Source: Gymnogyps californianus (Eukaryota > Chordata > Aves > Accipitriformes > Cathartidae). From it: a DNA stretch of 64,000 bases. Below the pieces are notes generated by a model, which ran no database searches, was not told the DNA's origin, and saw nothing but the letters and a program-made list of their open reading frames with translations. Made by a program: the position numbers and the translations under genes. The stretch spans positions 13,065,001 to 13,129,000 of the forward strand of contig NC_059478.1 in NCBI RefSeq assembly GCF_018139145.2, in the 5' to 3' direction. Below, piece after piece: positions 11,657 to 23,480 of this stretch (within the stretch, counting starts at the first letter, position 1; each line of letters starts with the position of its first letter).

Positions 11657-14600
11657 ACATCTGACTTGATACACACAATGAAAAAAGTGTCGTCTTCCTC
11701 CTAGTGACCTTAAAAATCTAGCAGTGGAACAAGAAAAAACAGATGGCAACAGGCAGGTGGCATGGTAAAAAGAAAGTGTGGAAGAATATTTTCATTGAAG
11801 TAACGCATCCTAGGACAAGCCATTTCTGTGTCCAATGTTTTTGTTTTGCTTTGTTTATGTAAACTTTCATAGTTCCATGTTCTCTTTTCGGGAAAGTTTA
11901 ATACTCAATGCAATTATTTACAGATGCTGTCTTATTTTATTTCCAGTGTTTTCTTTCTCCAGAAAGATTTATCCTGGAAAGCGCTGCTGTACTCATTTTG
12001 AAATCCTGCCTCTGCTTCCTCAGACTTACTTTCCTCTCCCCATCTTGATGGAAGCATTAACGTATCTCACTGAATGTTACTTAAATAGTAATTGATCTTT
12101 ATACCTCGGAGCCCCCTTTGTGATAGCGACCACATTTAGGGCCGGTGTGCAACCTTTTTGACCTGATTAGGTGATCCCAATCAGCTGCGCACGGAGCTGC
12201 CCCGAGTGCCGGCTGATGGGGAAGCTGCGGTTTAGAGCTCAATTCTCTTGTTGCTGACAGCAGCTACACGCAGGCAGGCAGAGGTGGGTTTGGCCCTTCA
12301 TGATGAATTTGGGTTATTTCTTATTTTTCTCTTTCAACTTCCATCTTTCTGTTTGAGATGGTACATGTTCCCAGATGCTTTTTACATTCAGGACAAGTTC
12401 TTGCTACGATCATTTCACTCTGAATGAGACTTCAGTAGCAGCTATAGCTTTTTATACTTTAAATGTGAATTTCAGCCTTGGTTAAGCGAGAAATTAATAC
12501 TGACCTGCCTTCTGTACCAAACCTGCCAAATGAATGGCAATTAACTCTGGACTATTAAACCCAAAAAAGCTTTTCTGCAACTTCTGGGAGCTGACCTGGA
12601 ACTTCCTTTACAAAAGGGAATGAAAAGCAAATCAGAAGCTGCAGAGGATTTTTGTGACCTTTTTTGGGGGGGGTGGAGAATGTGAATATTATAATATCCT
12701 GTCTTCTGGTTCATTTTTAACTTCCTCGGGTTTCTGGCAGAAGGAATTGCCACTGTCTCTAGGTCCAAGGCAGCCCATGATATTTGTTGCTGGCTCTCTT
12801 TGGCAGTCCCGTTACTGATAGGTTTTTCAGGTTCTCCCTAAAGACAGAGCAAACTGACAGGTTGCTGGTTGTGGGCAGTTCTCCCCACAGGCTTGTGTTT
12901 AACACCAGTGAAGTTTTGTTTTCATGGTATTTTTTTCTTTTCCATGTCAGTGTCTGTGGCTGGAATAATTTTCCATATTTATTTTATGTTTTTATGGTTG
13001 GACATTCAGAAAAGCAAACAAGCAAACCCACTTCCAAAGATAAGTAAATAGCTGGTGGACATTCTTGCTTGCTGGGCTCAGCAACCTCATGTGCATGTGC
13101 ACCTTCTACTCTTCTAACTGGGCCTTTTGGCTGTGTCTGCCTGGCACCGACTCCTTGGCTCTTGTTAACTGATGGTCTGTCCTTCAGGTTCTTTCCCTCT
13201 ACCCATTTTCTTCTACATTATTGAAAGAATTGCTATGGTATTCTGACTGTAACTGGAAATAATATTTTTTGTGTAGGCAGAGCAACCTAGATCTAAGGTA
13301 GGTGCATCCTCCGTAGACAGACTAATAAAGCAGCGATATTTAGCAGATACCAATATAATTGACTGAAGCTATTAATTATAGACACAAATGGGTAGAGAAA
13401 AATAAAATTATATACTTCAAAACAGTCAGGCATTTAACACTAAGATTACTCAGCAAAGCAGAGGGGGGATTGTTTTGGAGTTCTTAAGCAGCGACTATCT
13501 GTGGTATCTAGTGAAATTTGCTAAGCCCTTTACACATAGATATTCACTTTGCTCTCTCTATATTAAACATTTGGTTATCCCTACCTAACACTCGTATACT
13601 GCAAAACCTTCTGTATACAAGGTGAGATGGGCACACTGATTGAAGGCCCAATGATTGACTGAGTTGTAGCATTCTCAGGGCTTCAAGAAAGGTTTTTACT
13701 TGACGCTCTTTCCCGCAGGAGTTCACATTTGCTGTTTTATCTCTGGGCGTAAGCTTAGTGACAGACACACACTGAGAGTCGGGGAGAAATGCCATGGGAG
13801 CTGCTTAACAGCATTCAGATGCAGAGATGGCATTTGATTCCCAGGCTGCTTTGCTGCAGCCGCTTTATAAGAAATCTAAATCAGGAAGCTCTACGGGGTA
13901 TCAGGAAAGCAGACCTCTGATCTGTGTGCTCTCGCCATTAAAAACCGAGTCCTGCTTCGGAAACAATAAACAAATCTAAAGGTTATTGAATGACTCCTAT
14001 TCATTTCAGTGGAATCTGTGAGGTGGCAGAATAGCAGCTGCGTGGACATACAACTGCGTGCAATAGGACTGCAAGAGTTCTCTGACAAGGTGTTAACAGG
14101 TTGCCTGACATACTCATTGTAGTTGTTTTCATTTAATGTAGAATTGTGTTAGTCTAATTTCTACATGTTGTTCAGGCAAAATGTTCTGGATGTGTTTTAA
14201 AGGGAGTGCCAACCTTTTGAAATGGTTCCCAGTACCTGCGTTATAGATATCAAATACTCTGTTAGAGATAGCCGAGCTTGAAATGCTTCTTTTGCATTTT
14301 ATTTTTTGAACATTCATGTTAATTTACGTTTATAAATATCTGGAGGTGAGAAATTGAACCTCTGCAGCAATCCTTTTTCTTTCTCTTTAGATGTATAGAG
14401 CCTGAAAAATCTATAATACCTTGGGAGTAGACATGCTAATGTTATGTTGCTACTTCACTTTTCATTCAATGGAAAGGTAATTTCTTTGCGATTCATTTGG
14501 TGCTGTGAAATTAAGAAAGTCACCAGAAATGAATGTAAAAGCAAATGACTAGATGGGAAAAGTGATAAAAATGTAAGCACTGCAGCTGTAAGATAAGGTA

Positions 14601-15739
14601 CGCTATGATGTCAGAACTGTGAATTGTTGATGAAGTTTGAAGTAATTCCATTTTGCATGATATGTTTAAATTCTCATATAAAACAATTGATTTAAATGTG
14701 GAACCTTTGAAATACAAAGAATTAACCTCACCTTCCAGACAAGATGCTTAAGGTTAAAAATAATAGAAACATAAATCTTGTGTAAGTCTTATTAAAAAAG
14801 AAATATCTGCACTATCTGAGTTAGATTTCTTTCAACTAAAAACTCCTATTCTGAAATGCTACTGTTCTGACAGTGTGACAAATTGCTGGAACAAATGCTA
14901 AATAGTTAAATGGACAAGTGATGGATGGCCTCATAAGCCTTGCAGGGCAGCCTGTGTAAGATACTAATTGGTTCTGTGGAACTGGTTTTAGTCAATAAAT
15001 TCACTTGAGAGATTTTTTTTTTTTGTGTGTATGTGCTAGATATCTTTAAAGAATGCAGTGCTGTAGGTGACAAACCACTTGCAATGTATTAGGCCACCAA
15101 CAACTTTATTTTGTCCGCTATACCATCTACCTTCTTTCAAGGATATAACCTACTAAAAATCTATTATTGATGCATTGCTGTCTCTCAAATGCTTCTGAAT
15201 TATGAGTTTATTTGGAAACCTCCAGAATTTTCTGATGCTAAAAAATGCCCATGTTAAGTTTTCCACAGTGTTTGCAATTACTTTTTTTTTTAAACTTTTT
15301 TTTTCCCTTCCCCTGGAAATAGATTCTGCCACCATTGCTCACTTTGAGCAATACTTTCCACTGCAGATAGTCTAAATATTAGTGAACTCCCCTTGTGAAA
15401 AATATTGTCAAGGTGAGTAAAGGCGATTAGACTCTGGCCCTTGGGACCAGTGCCAGGAAAGATCTGAGCAGCCACTTCTGGGGCTGAATTTGGAGATGGA
15501 GTAACTGAAAAGGGGTTTTCAGGACTCTGAGGTTGAATTTAGGCCCTAGTTTCTCCCTGTTCTGAAAACCCTAGACTTCACTGAGCTCTCCTGGTTGAGC
15601 TGTGGCGTTCTCAAGGGTATTCAGTAGTTGTGTGTCTGTGCATACCCAGAGCATCCCTGTCCTGGGCAGAGGTTGCAGCTTATACTACAGGTTACAGCTG
15701 AGCTCAAGAGGACTGAAGCCCCAGGAGGCTTCTTTGCAC
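11657..15739. other. Non-coding sequence with one GC-richer block
   Basis: No gene supported. A GC-richer, CpG-containing block stands out at about 12105-12290, with inverted CTGATT / AATCAG arms at 12163-12168 and 12179-12184. The remainder is AT-rich. Open frames are at most 87 codons, with no domain recognised. Confidence 0.55.
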
Positions 15740-15905
15740 ACTGTGTCGGCTGATCCGCAGGCCGATGAGGCAGGTGCCACAGCACGTCTCTGCGTCCCTG
15801 CTCGGCCCAAGCTGGGCTGCGGCAGGGCTGGGGCGCAGAGTGTCGGCCGGGCAGAGGAACGCAGACAATCGGACCCAGGTCTTTGCAGGCGAGACCCCAG
15901 CTCTT
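15740..15905. other. Small CpG-dense patch
   Basis: I count about a dozen CpG dinucleotides in about 165 bp, against a background where CpG is rare. Overlapping open frames of 125 (+) and 128 (-) codons cross it, as expected when GC-rich DNA lacks stop codons. No conserved domain was recognised in either. It could be a tiny CpG island, an unmethylated regulatory site or a young GC-rich insertion. It falls below the usual 200-bp length threshold for a CpG island. Confidence 0.5.
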
Positions 15906-16260
15906 ACACTGCTCCAAAGTGTGGGAAGAGAAGCTGGTTGTACTTGTTGTGGTCTTGGGCAGATCAGCTGAAGGGTTGAAAGGGCTCACCCCGTTGTTTC
16001 CCAACAATTAGCGGTAGGTTTTCGGTAGCTTCCTGCTCAGCAGCCTGGCTGCTGCGAACCCTGTGCGAGGCACCTGCTCTCCTACTGCTCTGCACAGGAT
16101 TGCACAGCCCATAATGTGATGTGCTACCTTCACATCGCCGTCAGGCACTGAAAAGAAAAGCCCTGAAGCGCTTACCCTTTTAAGTCCTTCAGTCCTTTTT
16201 TGAATCTCATCCAAAGTGATTTCAGTGGAAACGAGAGCCTTTGTTCTTGATTGCTTTTGT

Positions 16261-16400
16261 TTGGGTTTTTTGTTTTGTTTTGTTTTCTTGAGGTCTGTGG
16301 GTTTTTTGTTTCTTGGGTGTTTTTTTTCTTTATTTTCATCAGTGCTAAGAAGAAATTTTTTTCATGGATGCTTAAAAAACCAAACAAAACCAAAAACCCC
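16261..16400. repeat. T/G-rich and A/C-rich low-complexity pair
   Basis: TTTTG-type units at about 16261-16330 are followed by A/C-rich sequence (AACCAAACAAAACC-like) at about 16370-16400. The two halves are roughly complementary in composition and could fold back imperfectly. Open frames of about 110 codons on both strands run through this tract and are artefacts of it. Confidence 0.6.
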
Positions 16401-19400
16401 CTCAATAAGTGCGCCAGGAGAGGGGAGAAGGTTTGAGATGGTTTCACAGTTTTTCCAGATAGCAATTTCCTGTTTAGTAAAGTGGAATTTATTAATTCTG
16501 AAAACATCAAGATTTAAAGGCTGTTCTTTGAGATAAAGGACAAATCTGAAATTAATTTAGAATTTAAATAACGCTAAACTTAAGGGAGAATTCAACTTCA
16601 GGTCTCAACTCCGTTCTGATCCCAACTTCATTGCAAAATAAAGCTTAATTTTTTGGAAGGGACTAAAAGTTAGTGAGTTATGTCTTTCTGGTTGCTTTGC
16701 ACTCTCTCCCATGCTCGCGTATATGAGATGTTTCATAATTAAAGACTGTGTTTCAACTGCTGTATATTTAAACCAAATTTGACTAATAACGCATATGAGC
16801 TACCTTAGCAGCAGTGTTGAAATAATGAGATAGAGCAAACAAGGTATTTCTAGAATGATCTGTAACAAAAAGCATTAAGAAAAGGGCTGCACTTCTGTCA
16901 GTGTTCGTACCTAGGTTGTCTAAGATATGAACTTCAAGAAAACTTGTCAGGAACAAAAAATTCCTACAACTGCCTTGACATATTTTCAGTGCAATACAAT
17001 ATAGTCAAGCCTGGTAGAATACATATTTAACTGGAAGGAATATGTGGTGCTTTGGGAGACTACGAACACAAAGAGACGTAGGCTCCTTGTAAAGCGTTTG
17101 GGAGGAGGTAGATGTCTCAAGGAGAACTTGCTACGTGTGACATACAACCCGTCCCTGGCTCCCCAGTACAAGAAAAATGTGATTTGTTACTATGGAAAAG
17201 TAAATTCAAGTAGTTATGTGACAACACTACTAATAGCTTTTTCCTTAAATCCTAACATATAATTAGATTTTATGACCAAAAAACCCAAGCCTAGTCAAAG
17301 CTTGTACTGTATAAATTATCTGTATATAGATGGTAGCTTTCTTGTGCAGGTTAGCTGATTGAGGTACGCAATGAGTTGAACAGATCTTGATCCAAACAAG
17401 CAAGGACTGAATTATAGGAGTTCAGAGCTATCCTGTTAGGGGAAATCTGCTGGATTTGTAGCCATCTGAGAATCAAGAGAGAAATACAGTATACTTTCTT
17501 ACATTTAATCAGACTCTGTGGCTCCACAGTAAAGGCCCATGGGTCCCTCTGGAGCAAATTTATAATGAATATTTTAGTTTATTAATACAAAGGATTTTGA
17601 CTATACACAAAGCAGAACAAACAAATGTTATGTGATCTCTGATACACTGATCTGGATTTATGCTTGCATAAAAGTCTGAGGTAGGCTCAGTTAGGATATT
17701 GAGCCATAAAGTTAACTACTGAATCAACCAAAGATGGTAGACTAGAAATTTTCTGTGTAACCAAGATAATTTTTATAAAAAGCATTTTACCTTTTTTGTT
17801 CAAAGTTGATTTTGAGCTTAACACTTTTAAAATTTTTTTTTTTGTGTTCTGTAATATAGCACACTTTGCTAGACATCACATGTAATGAATTGTTTACCTC
17901 AACCTGAAATATCCACAATGTGGCCCTTAAAATGCTGTTAAAGGTGATCTAGCAATCTGCAAGCGATGCTGTGCCAAGTGAAGAGACCTTACAGCACAGA
18001 GCACTTCAGCGAGTGGTCACCAGGCCACAGCTTAATTGTTGTGAAGCAGATTTTTAGGTTTAAGTACCAACATCCTTTTGCTTGTAAATCAACTGAAGAT
18101 GAGGGTCTTATGCTCATCTGGACATCGGAAATCTCTCCTTTGAATTCAGCTGATAGACTTAGATGTTGCAAGTGTAAAGTACATCATTCAGCGTAAAGAA
18201 CTTGTACTTTGTATGTATAAAAATCATGATGCAAACCACAAAAGGCTTTGAGTTCCGGTAGGAACCTATGAGTCACCTCAGAAAGGAAGAGTAAGCTGTA
18301 CCTTGGGTACAGTTGATAAGGAAACTGCTCTAAAAGCTGCTCTCATTTTCCAAAGTTTCCCAGCTAGACTTGAACTTTAGAACTTGAACGGGTTTTAAAT
18401 TAAGAGTTTACTTTCAAATAGCTTATGAAACACACAAGTGATGAGCTGATATGTTTGTCACACTTGTATATTTAGGAAGCCATGTGTTTATAAAGTGTAT
18501 CACATCTGTGGGAGAGACTGCAGCTGCTCATAACTTTGCCTATAAGAAATCTGCTGACCTGCTGGATTCATTAACAGTTTAGAGTTATTGCTTAACCTTC
18601 TTAAAAGATTTTTTTGAAGAGTTTATAAATGTGTCTCTTTTCAGAAAACCTGAATGTGTGATATTAGAAGAGAAAATGAAGAGACTGAAAGAATAAAACT
18701 GCCAAATGTCAAACTTGCAAGGACCTACTGAAATTCAGGACAAAATCCAAATTCAGGTAAATTCTTAAGTTACCTTCTGTTCTGTTCACAAGTATCTTTT
18801 ATATACTATAAATATACCATACAGTAACAGCTTCCCAGCTGTGAAGAAGCCATTTGCCTGACTGTTCTTTTAATTCCTCTGTAAAAGTTTGGTTTTGAAG
18901 TTGGCCATTTGCCCAGATTCCAGTGTGATAGGCATTAATAAAATATAATATAAAGAATAAATTAAAACACCTGCTAAAATTAATAGGAAAAAGGTTCTAT
19001 TTGGCATAGCAGGAAATACAATAGCATGGAGAAACTGCGCAGTCTGAATTGGTAACCGTAATTTTGAGATATGGAGATAATAAAGGAGGCACTTGAAATC
19101 TGGTCCAGCAAGTCTTTGTGTTCAACTATAAGCATGTGAGTAACCCCATTCTTGGCTTACTTGCACATAAACCTAACACTAAGCGTGTTCTTTGAAAGAA
19201 ACTGGTTTTACATTCTGGTACAGCTATGTAGTTATGGAAGATTTATTTTACTGTTCAGTATAACCCTTAGCAGGTGCAGTTTTATTGGGAAGGTAAGAGG
19301 ACTGTATTTCCCTCTTTGTCACCACCGTGCTCTGTGTGTATGCTGGGCTACAGCTTAGAACTGTAACCATGCAGCCTCCCAAAGCCAGGTCTGGACTACA

Positions 19401-19756
19401 TCTGACTCCTCCTGACAGAGAAGCCAAAGGGCAGACAGCCTGTCAGGATTTCCCCATGAAGTATTTTATAAGCGCATATATGCATCTTTTGCCCTTGTAC
19501 CAAGTCAGCTGGACTGGAGCTATGTCTGAACCTGGAGCTGTGCAGGGGTGCTAGCCTGCTGCCGTACCCAAGTGATGTATTTCCTACAGACTGAGAGTTC
19601 GCAGAACATGAGTATATCATAGTTTTAATATAGGTGGGGTATAGCATATACTTATTGCTCATACCATTCCAGCAACAGGAGCTTGGCTTGGTCTAAGCAT
19701 GAAGAGAGTTAGGGAGATGATGAAGGCAAGTTAATCTCGCTGGTTACAGCTGGTAA
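16401..19756. other. AT-rich non-coding sequence
   Basis: No gene supported. The only splice-like unit is the 112-nt candidate at 18645-18756, listed separately. The longest open frames are 76 codons or fewer. Confidence 0.55.
18645..18756 (+). other. Weak candidate exon (splice-like borders)
   Basis: A pyrimidine stretch ending in CTCTTTTCAG (AG at 18643-18644) precedes this 112-nt block, and an ATTCAG|GTAAAT donor-like site follows (GT at 18757). In the frame beginning at 18646 there are 16 charged codons, including LEEKMKRLKE, before a TAA at 18694, so an internal coding exon is unlikely. If real it would be a terminal coding or non-coding RNA exon. Such borders arise by chance in 64 kb, and no linked exon was found. 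Confidence 0.15.
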
Positions 19757-20015
19757 AACAAGGGATGATGGACACAAGGGACAACCTGGGAGGTTCAGGT
19801 TGGACATTAGGAAAAGCTTCCTTGCAAGGAGGCTAGTACAGCACTAGGAGATGTTGTTCAGGGAGGTTGTGGGATATTTCTTCATCCCTGGAAGTTTTTG
19901 GAACTTGTTTAGATGACGCTATGGCTGGCCAGGTCTGGTGTTTGTGGTCTTCCTGCAAGTGAGAGGTTAGACTACAAGGCTTCCAAAGGCATCTTCCAAC
20001 TGAATTGTTTGAGTC
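19757..20015 (+). mobile_element. CR1 LINE, 3'-end fragment
   Basis: The order of motifs follows the CR1 3' region: an ACAAGGGATGATGGACACAA segment, GGAGGTTCAGGTTGGACATT, AGGAAAAGCTTCCTTGC, GCACTAGGAG, then CAGGGAGGTTGTGGGAT, CCCTGGAAGTTTTT, GTTAGACTAC, CATCTTCCAACTGAATTGTT. CR1 inserts are normally cut short at their 5' end and lack a poly-A tail, which fits. Many substitutions and small gaps indicate an old, dead copy. No reverse-transcriptase coding sequence is present. Confidence 0.9.
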
Positions 20016-21751
20016 GATGCTTGCTTAGATCAAAGTGCTCTCTCTAGCAGAGATCAGGAGCAGGCACTTAGGAAAAAGCAAAAGACAAGACATACATATT
20101 TGTCCTCAATATTCTCCTATCATCTGGCAACAAGGGGTCAGGCATTTCCCAAATGAAAGGTGTTATCTTTGTATTTATTTAATAAGCATGAAAAGTTTGG
20201 TTGAGATGTTTTAATTTTTTTATCCAGTAATTATTTCAGCTGTGGGATATATCAGAATTGACCTTGTTTTAGAAAGAGTTTTGGTTTTGATATTTAATGA
20301 AAGGGTATTTTTATGAGAAAAATGTTATGAATTTAATTACTTTTTCCTGGTGCACTGTCAGCTCTGTCTTACTGCTACTTTGTGTGTAGGCAGGAAAAGA
20401 TGTTCAAACTCCTGTTTATTAGTCAATAGCTTGTATTATTCTGCACTGTCCCTTGGACCTTTGTGCTCAATCTCTTAAGTCGGCTAGCTTGGGAAAAACG
20501 ATCTTTCACTGTCTTAATCAGCCACATAGTCCATGCCTCAGTAACTGAAGTAAAACCAGGTTGTTGTTACATCATTTCTAGCATTAAAAATGCGCAGCTC
20601 TGATTCAGTCTTTTCTGAGGCTTAGCTGGGGTTTTAAGGTTTACAGCATTTTCCCCAATTGCCAAGCACTGTATCATTAGCGTATCTCCTCCTGTACCAT
20701 GTATTTTTTTTAAACTGGGCACTGGTCCTAGGTTTGTCTCTGGCATGCCTTAATACCTGAGTCTGTTTCATTACATTATTTTAGAAATCTGCTGTGATTA
20801 CTGCCTAATCCCTTTGCGCACATCTCTTGGCCTTCTCCTGGAAACAGGGATTAACCTTCTGTGGCATTTTTGATCTAGCTAGCCACGGAATATGAATCGC
20901 TTCTACTGCTGGTAAAAGGCTTTGCTGAACTGTGTGAAGTCTGCCTTCAGAGGTGCAAAGCACCTCCTTTCTCCCTCCTGTTGCACAGACCGGTCTGTGC
21001 TGTGCCCTGGAAGACATCTCTGTCTCAGTGTCATTGTCTCTAGCAGTGATTTTCTTGGGCAGAACATTTTCTGTACTGTGTAGCACTGGAGGCTCAGTAA
21101 TGCACACTGTAATCACTTGGATGCACTCAGCAGCGACATGTTGTGCCGCTTGCTAATGGCATCCAACTAGGCTGCACAGCCACCCTCCACCCACCAGAGA
21201 GCTGATGGGTCCGGCTGGGCAGCGCACAGCAGTCACCTCTGCCGGGCTCTGCCAGCAACCAATTTCATGTGGGTGCTGCTCCCAGGCCACCTCCTGAAGA
21301 ATCGCACCCAAGTGCAGTGCTGTGACACTGGAGAAGAGCGCCCTGTTTATGATTTTCTTTACTCGTTGGATGCTCCTTCTCAGACCTCTGGCTATTCCCA
21401 TTATGCAGCAGTATATGAGAAGTATCTCAAGGGTTTCTGTGTGTGTATCAAATCTAAAAAGAATATGTCATGCCTCTAATTATGATCTGAAGGTCTCTTT
21501 GTCGATTTGCTTTTATCTGGGCATTTTCTTAACAGCTCTTTACCTCTTGAAAACAAACAAGGTCCCTTTGAGATGAACAGAATATTTCACATAGGAAACA
21601 TCAGTTGCGTATATTCAATTCTATACTCTCTCAGTTCCTTACAAAGGCTTATGGGAACTTGGTGGATACTCTGCTTACATACAATTAGAAGCATACTTTA
21701 GGAACTATCAGATACGTGTGTATATACATACACATACTCCCACCCTATTGC

Positions 21752-21769
21752 TTTTTTTTTTTTTTTTTT
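21752..21769. repeat. T18 homopolymer
   Basis: Uninterrupted run of 18 T. Next to it, at about 21711-21735, is alternating purine-pyrimidine DNA (GTGTATATACATACACA-like). Confidence 0.9.
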
Positions 21770-22322
21770 ACTCCTTCTCTTTTTAGCAGCCTGCTTATGT
21801 ACTTGATATCATACGGATGAAAAGTTTGTAGAGAAGGCCTGGTGAAGGCCAGGGATAGAGACAGGTAACAGAAAAAAGAAGAAACAAAACCACAAAAAAA
21901 CTGATCCAGGAAGCCGAAGACTCGTGTGTAAGTAGGAAAGACCACTGTGAGAAGCAGTTATTTTCTGTCTTCTATTTTTTTATGTTATGGATTAATTTTT
22001 AAAGTTATTGGGGGGGTAGGGAAGTCTTTTACTTCAAATAACATAACTTTTACTATCAGTGTATGTTGCAGTGGCACTCAGTACCACTGAACTGGTTAAA
22101 GGTCTGTGAGGAGTATTTCTGTTATAAATCTGGAAGATGATATCTCTGTCTTCTCATGTTGCATCATCCTGAAACTTGACAAGTTCTCAGTGGAGAGGCA
22201 ATTATTTCTACCAAAACATTAAGAACATAACTTACATTTCTAAGGTATGTAGTGCCATGAGAATATATGGATTTAGGAGAAACTGATGAGGTTGTTGGGA
22301 TTTTTTGCTTTATTTTGCCCCA

Positions 22323-22375
22323 ACTGTAAAACTTGCATGCTGATACTGTAAAACTTGCATGCTGATACTATAAAA
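22323..22375 (+). repeat. 22-bp tandem duplication, two exact copies plus partial third
   Basis: Units 22323-22344 and 22345-22366 (starting ACTGTAAAACTTGCATGC) are identical. The next nine bases, ACTATAAAA, differ from the unit start by one base. This is a recent local duplication. Confidence 0.95.
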
Positions 22376-23299
22376 ATGAAATTTTGCTTGCTGTTAGTTG
22401 AAAATGAGGTTTAATTGTGTTTGTAATTTTCAAGGGTGAGGGAGAGGGAATGACACAGTCGAAACCCTAAGAGAGCCGAAAAAAAACCATTGGGGCTGGC
22501 CAGAAAATACTGTTCCATCCTAAGAAAGAGAGATGGTATTATTTCCAGTTTGCAGATTGTTGTTGATTTCGAGAGCAGCTGGTGTTAGAGGAAGAGGCTG
22601 TGCTTCCCAGCGATGACTCACTGGATCTCACGAGCAGCAGGAAGAGAGGGTGTGAGGAGATCCAGGAGCAGTTGTTAGGAGCTGGGCAGCCAAGACTATT
22701 AGCAGACAGTAGCTTGTTATTTTTACTGTGCAAACTCCCAAGAAGAGTGAGACAAAGACCAGGGAGCCAGGGGAGCAGAGAGTGTGTTTGGAGGGGCAAA
22801 AGGAGTCTGGGAAAGAAGAGTGAAGGCGTCTTTCAAGTCATCTGATAATGCACCAGCTTAAAGGAGCACTTTGAATCATCAGTGAAATGTATTGAAGTAG
22901 CAGTATGAACAGTTTAACCAATTGAGCGTAAATGAACTGCAAATACAAAATCAAGATTCCCCGCATTTCAGGATAGTTGTTTATGTGAAAAAAGCTAAGT
23001 GGCCTTGGCAAAGTCAGTAATTTTTAGTTCTTTATCATGAACTAGCTTTAGGAATGCTGATTATTATAAATGGATGATAACAGTTTTCTCATTAAAAATC
23101 TTCAAGGTATAAAAATTCTTTCTTTTCTACCTTGCTGTGAAATTGAATTTGAACCTTTCCTCCCTTCCTCCATAAAAATGGAGAAAATGAATCTGGATTA
23201 TTTCCCAGCAGTGCACTTATTGGGAAAGATGTGGGAGTTTAAGATTCACATTCCTATAGTGGGAGTGTCTCATTTGCTGGCTTGGAGTTACAATGCTTT

Positions 23300-23480
23300 C
23301 CTCTCAGACCTCAGCTAAGTGACTAAGGCTGCTTCTTAGGGTACAGATGAGCCAAGTTCAATTCTCTGCTCTACCGTTCTTCTGTGTCCCAGATAGGCTT
23401 TACACACCTTGCTTCAACATTAGGCTCTGCCTCAGTTATCCCGTTGTAATAGTTTTGCTTTACATTGGACAATGAAATAG
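23300..23480 (-). mobile_element. Possible ancient MIR-like SINE remnant
   Basis: The stretch has a layout reminiscent of MIR/CORE-SINE relatives, with an AGTTCAATTCTCTGCTC segment, an ACACCTTGCTTCAA segment, and CTCTGCCTCAGTTATCCCGTTGTAATA. The likeness is by eye only and the strand is uncertain. It may be coincidental. Confidence 0.25.

Noticed and set aside
11473..11664. Plus frame ending in alternating Ser/Leu then Phe
   Set aside because: It is translated from the (TC)n/T microsatellite.
21711..21740. Alternating TA/CA sequence as a microsatellite
   Set aside because: It is too short and irregular to call a repeat array.
22570..22845. GC-richer plus frame with an acidic then basic composition
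   Set aside because: It has no ATG start, no donor site and no known family. It is too weak to call an exon.
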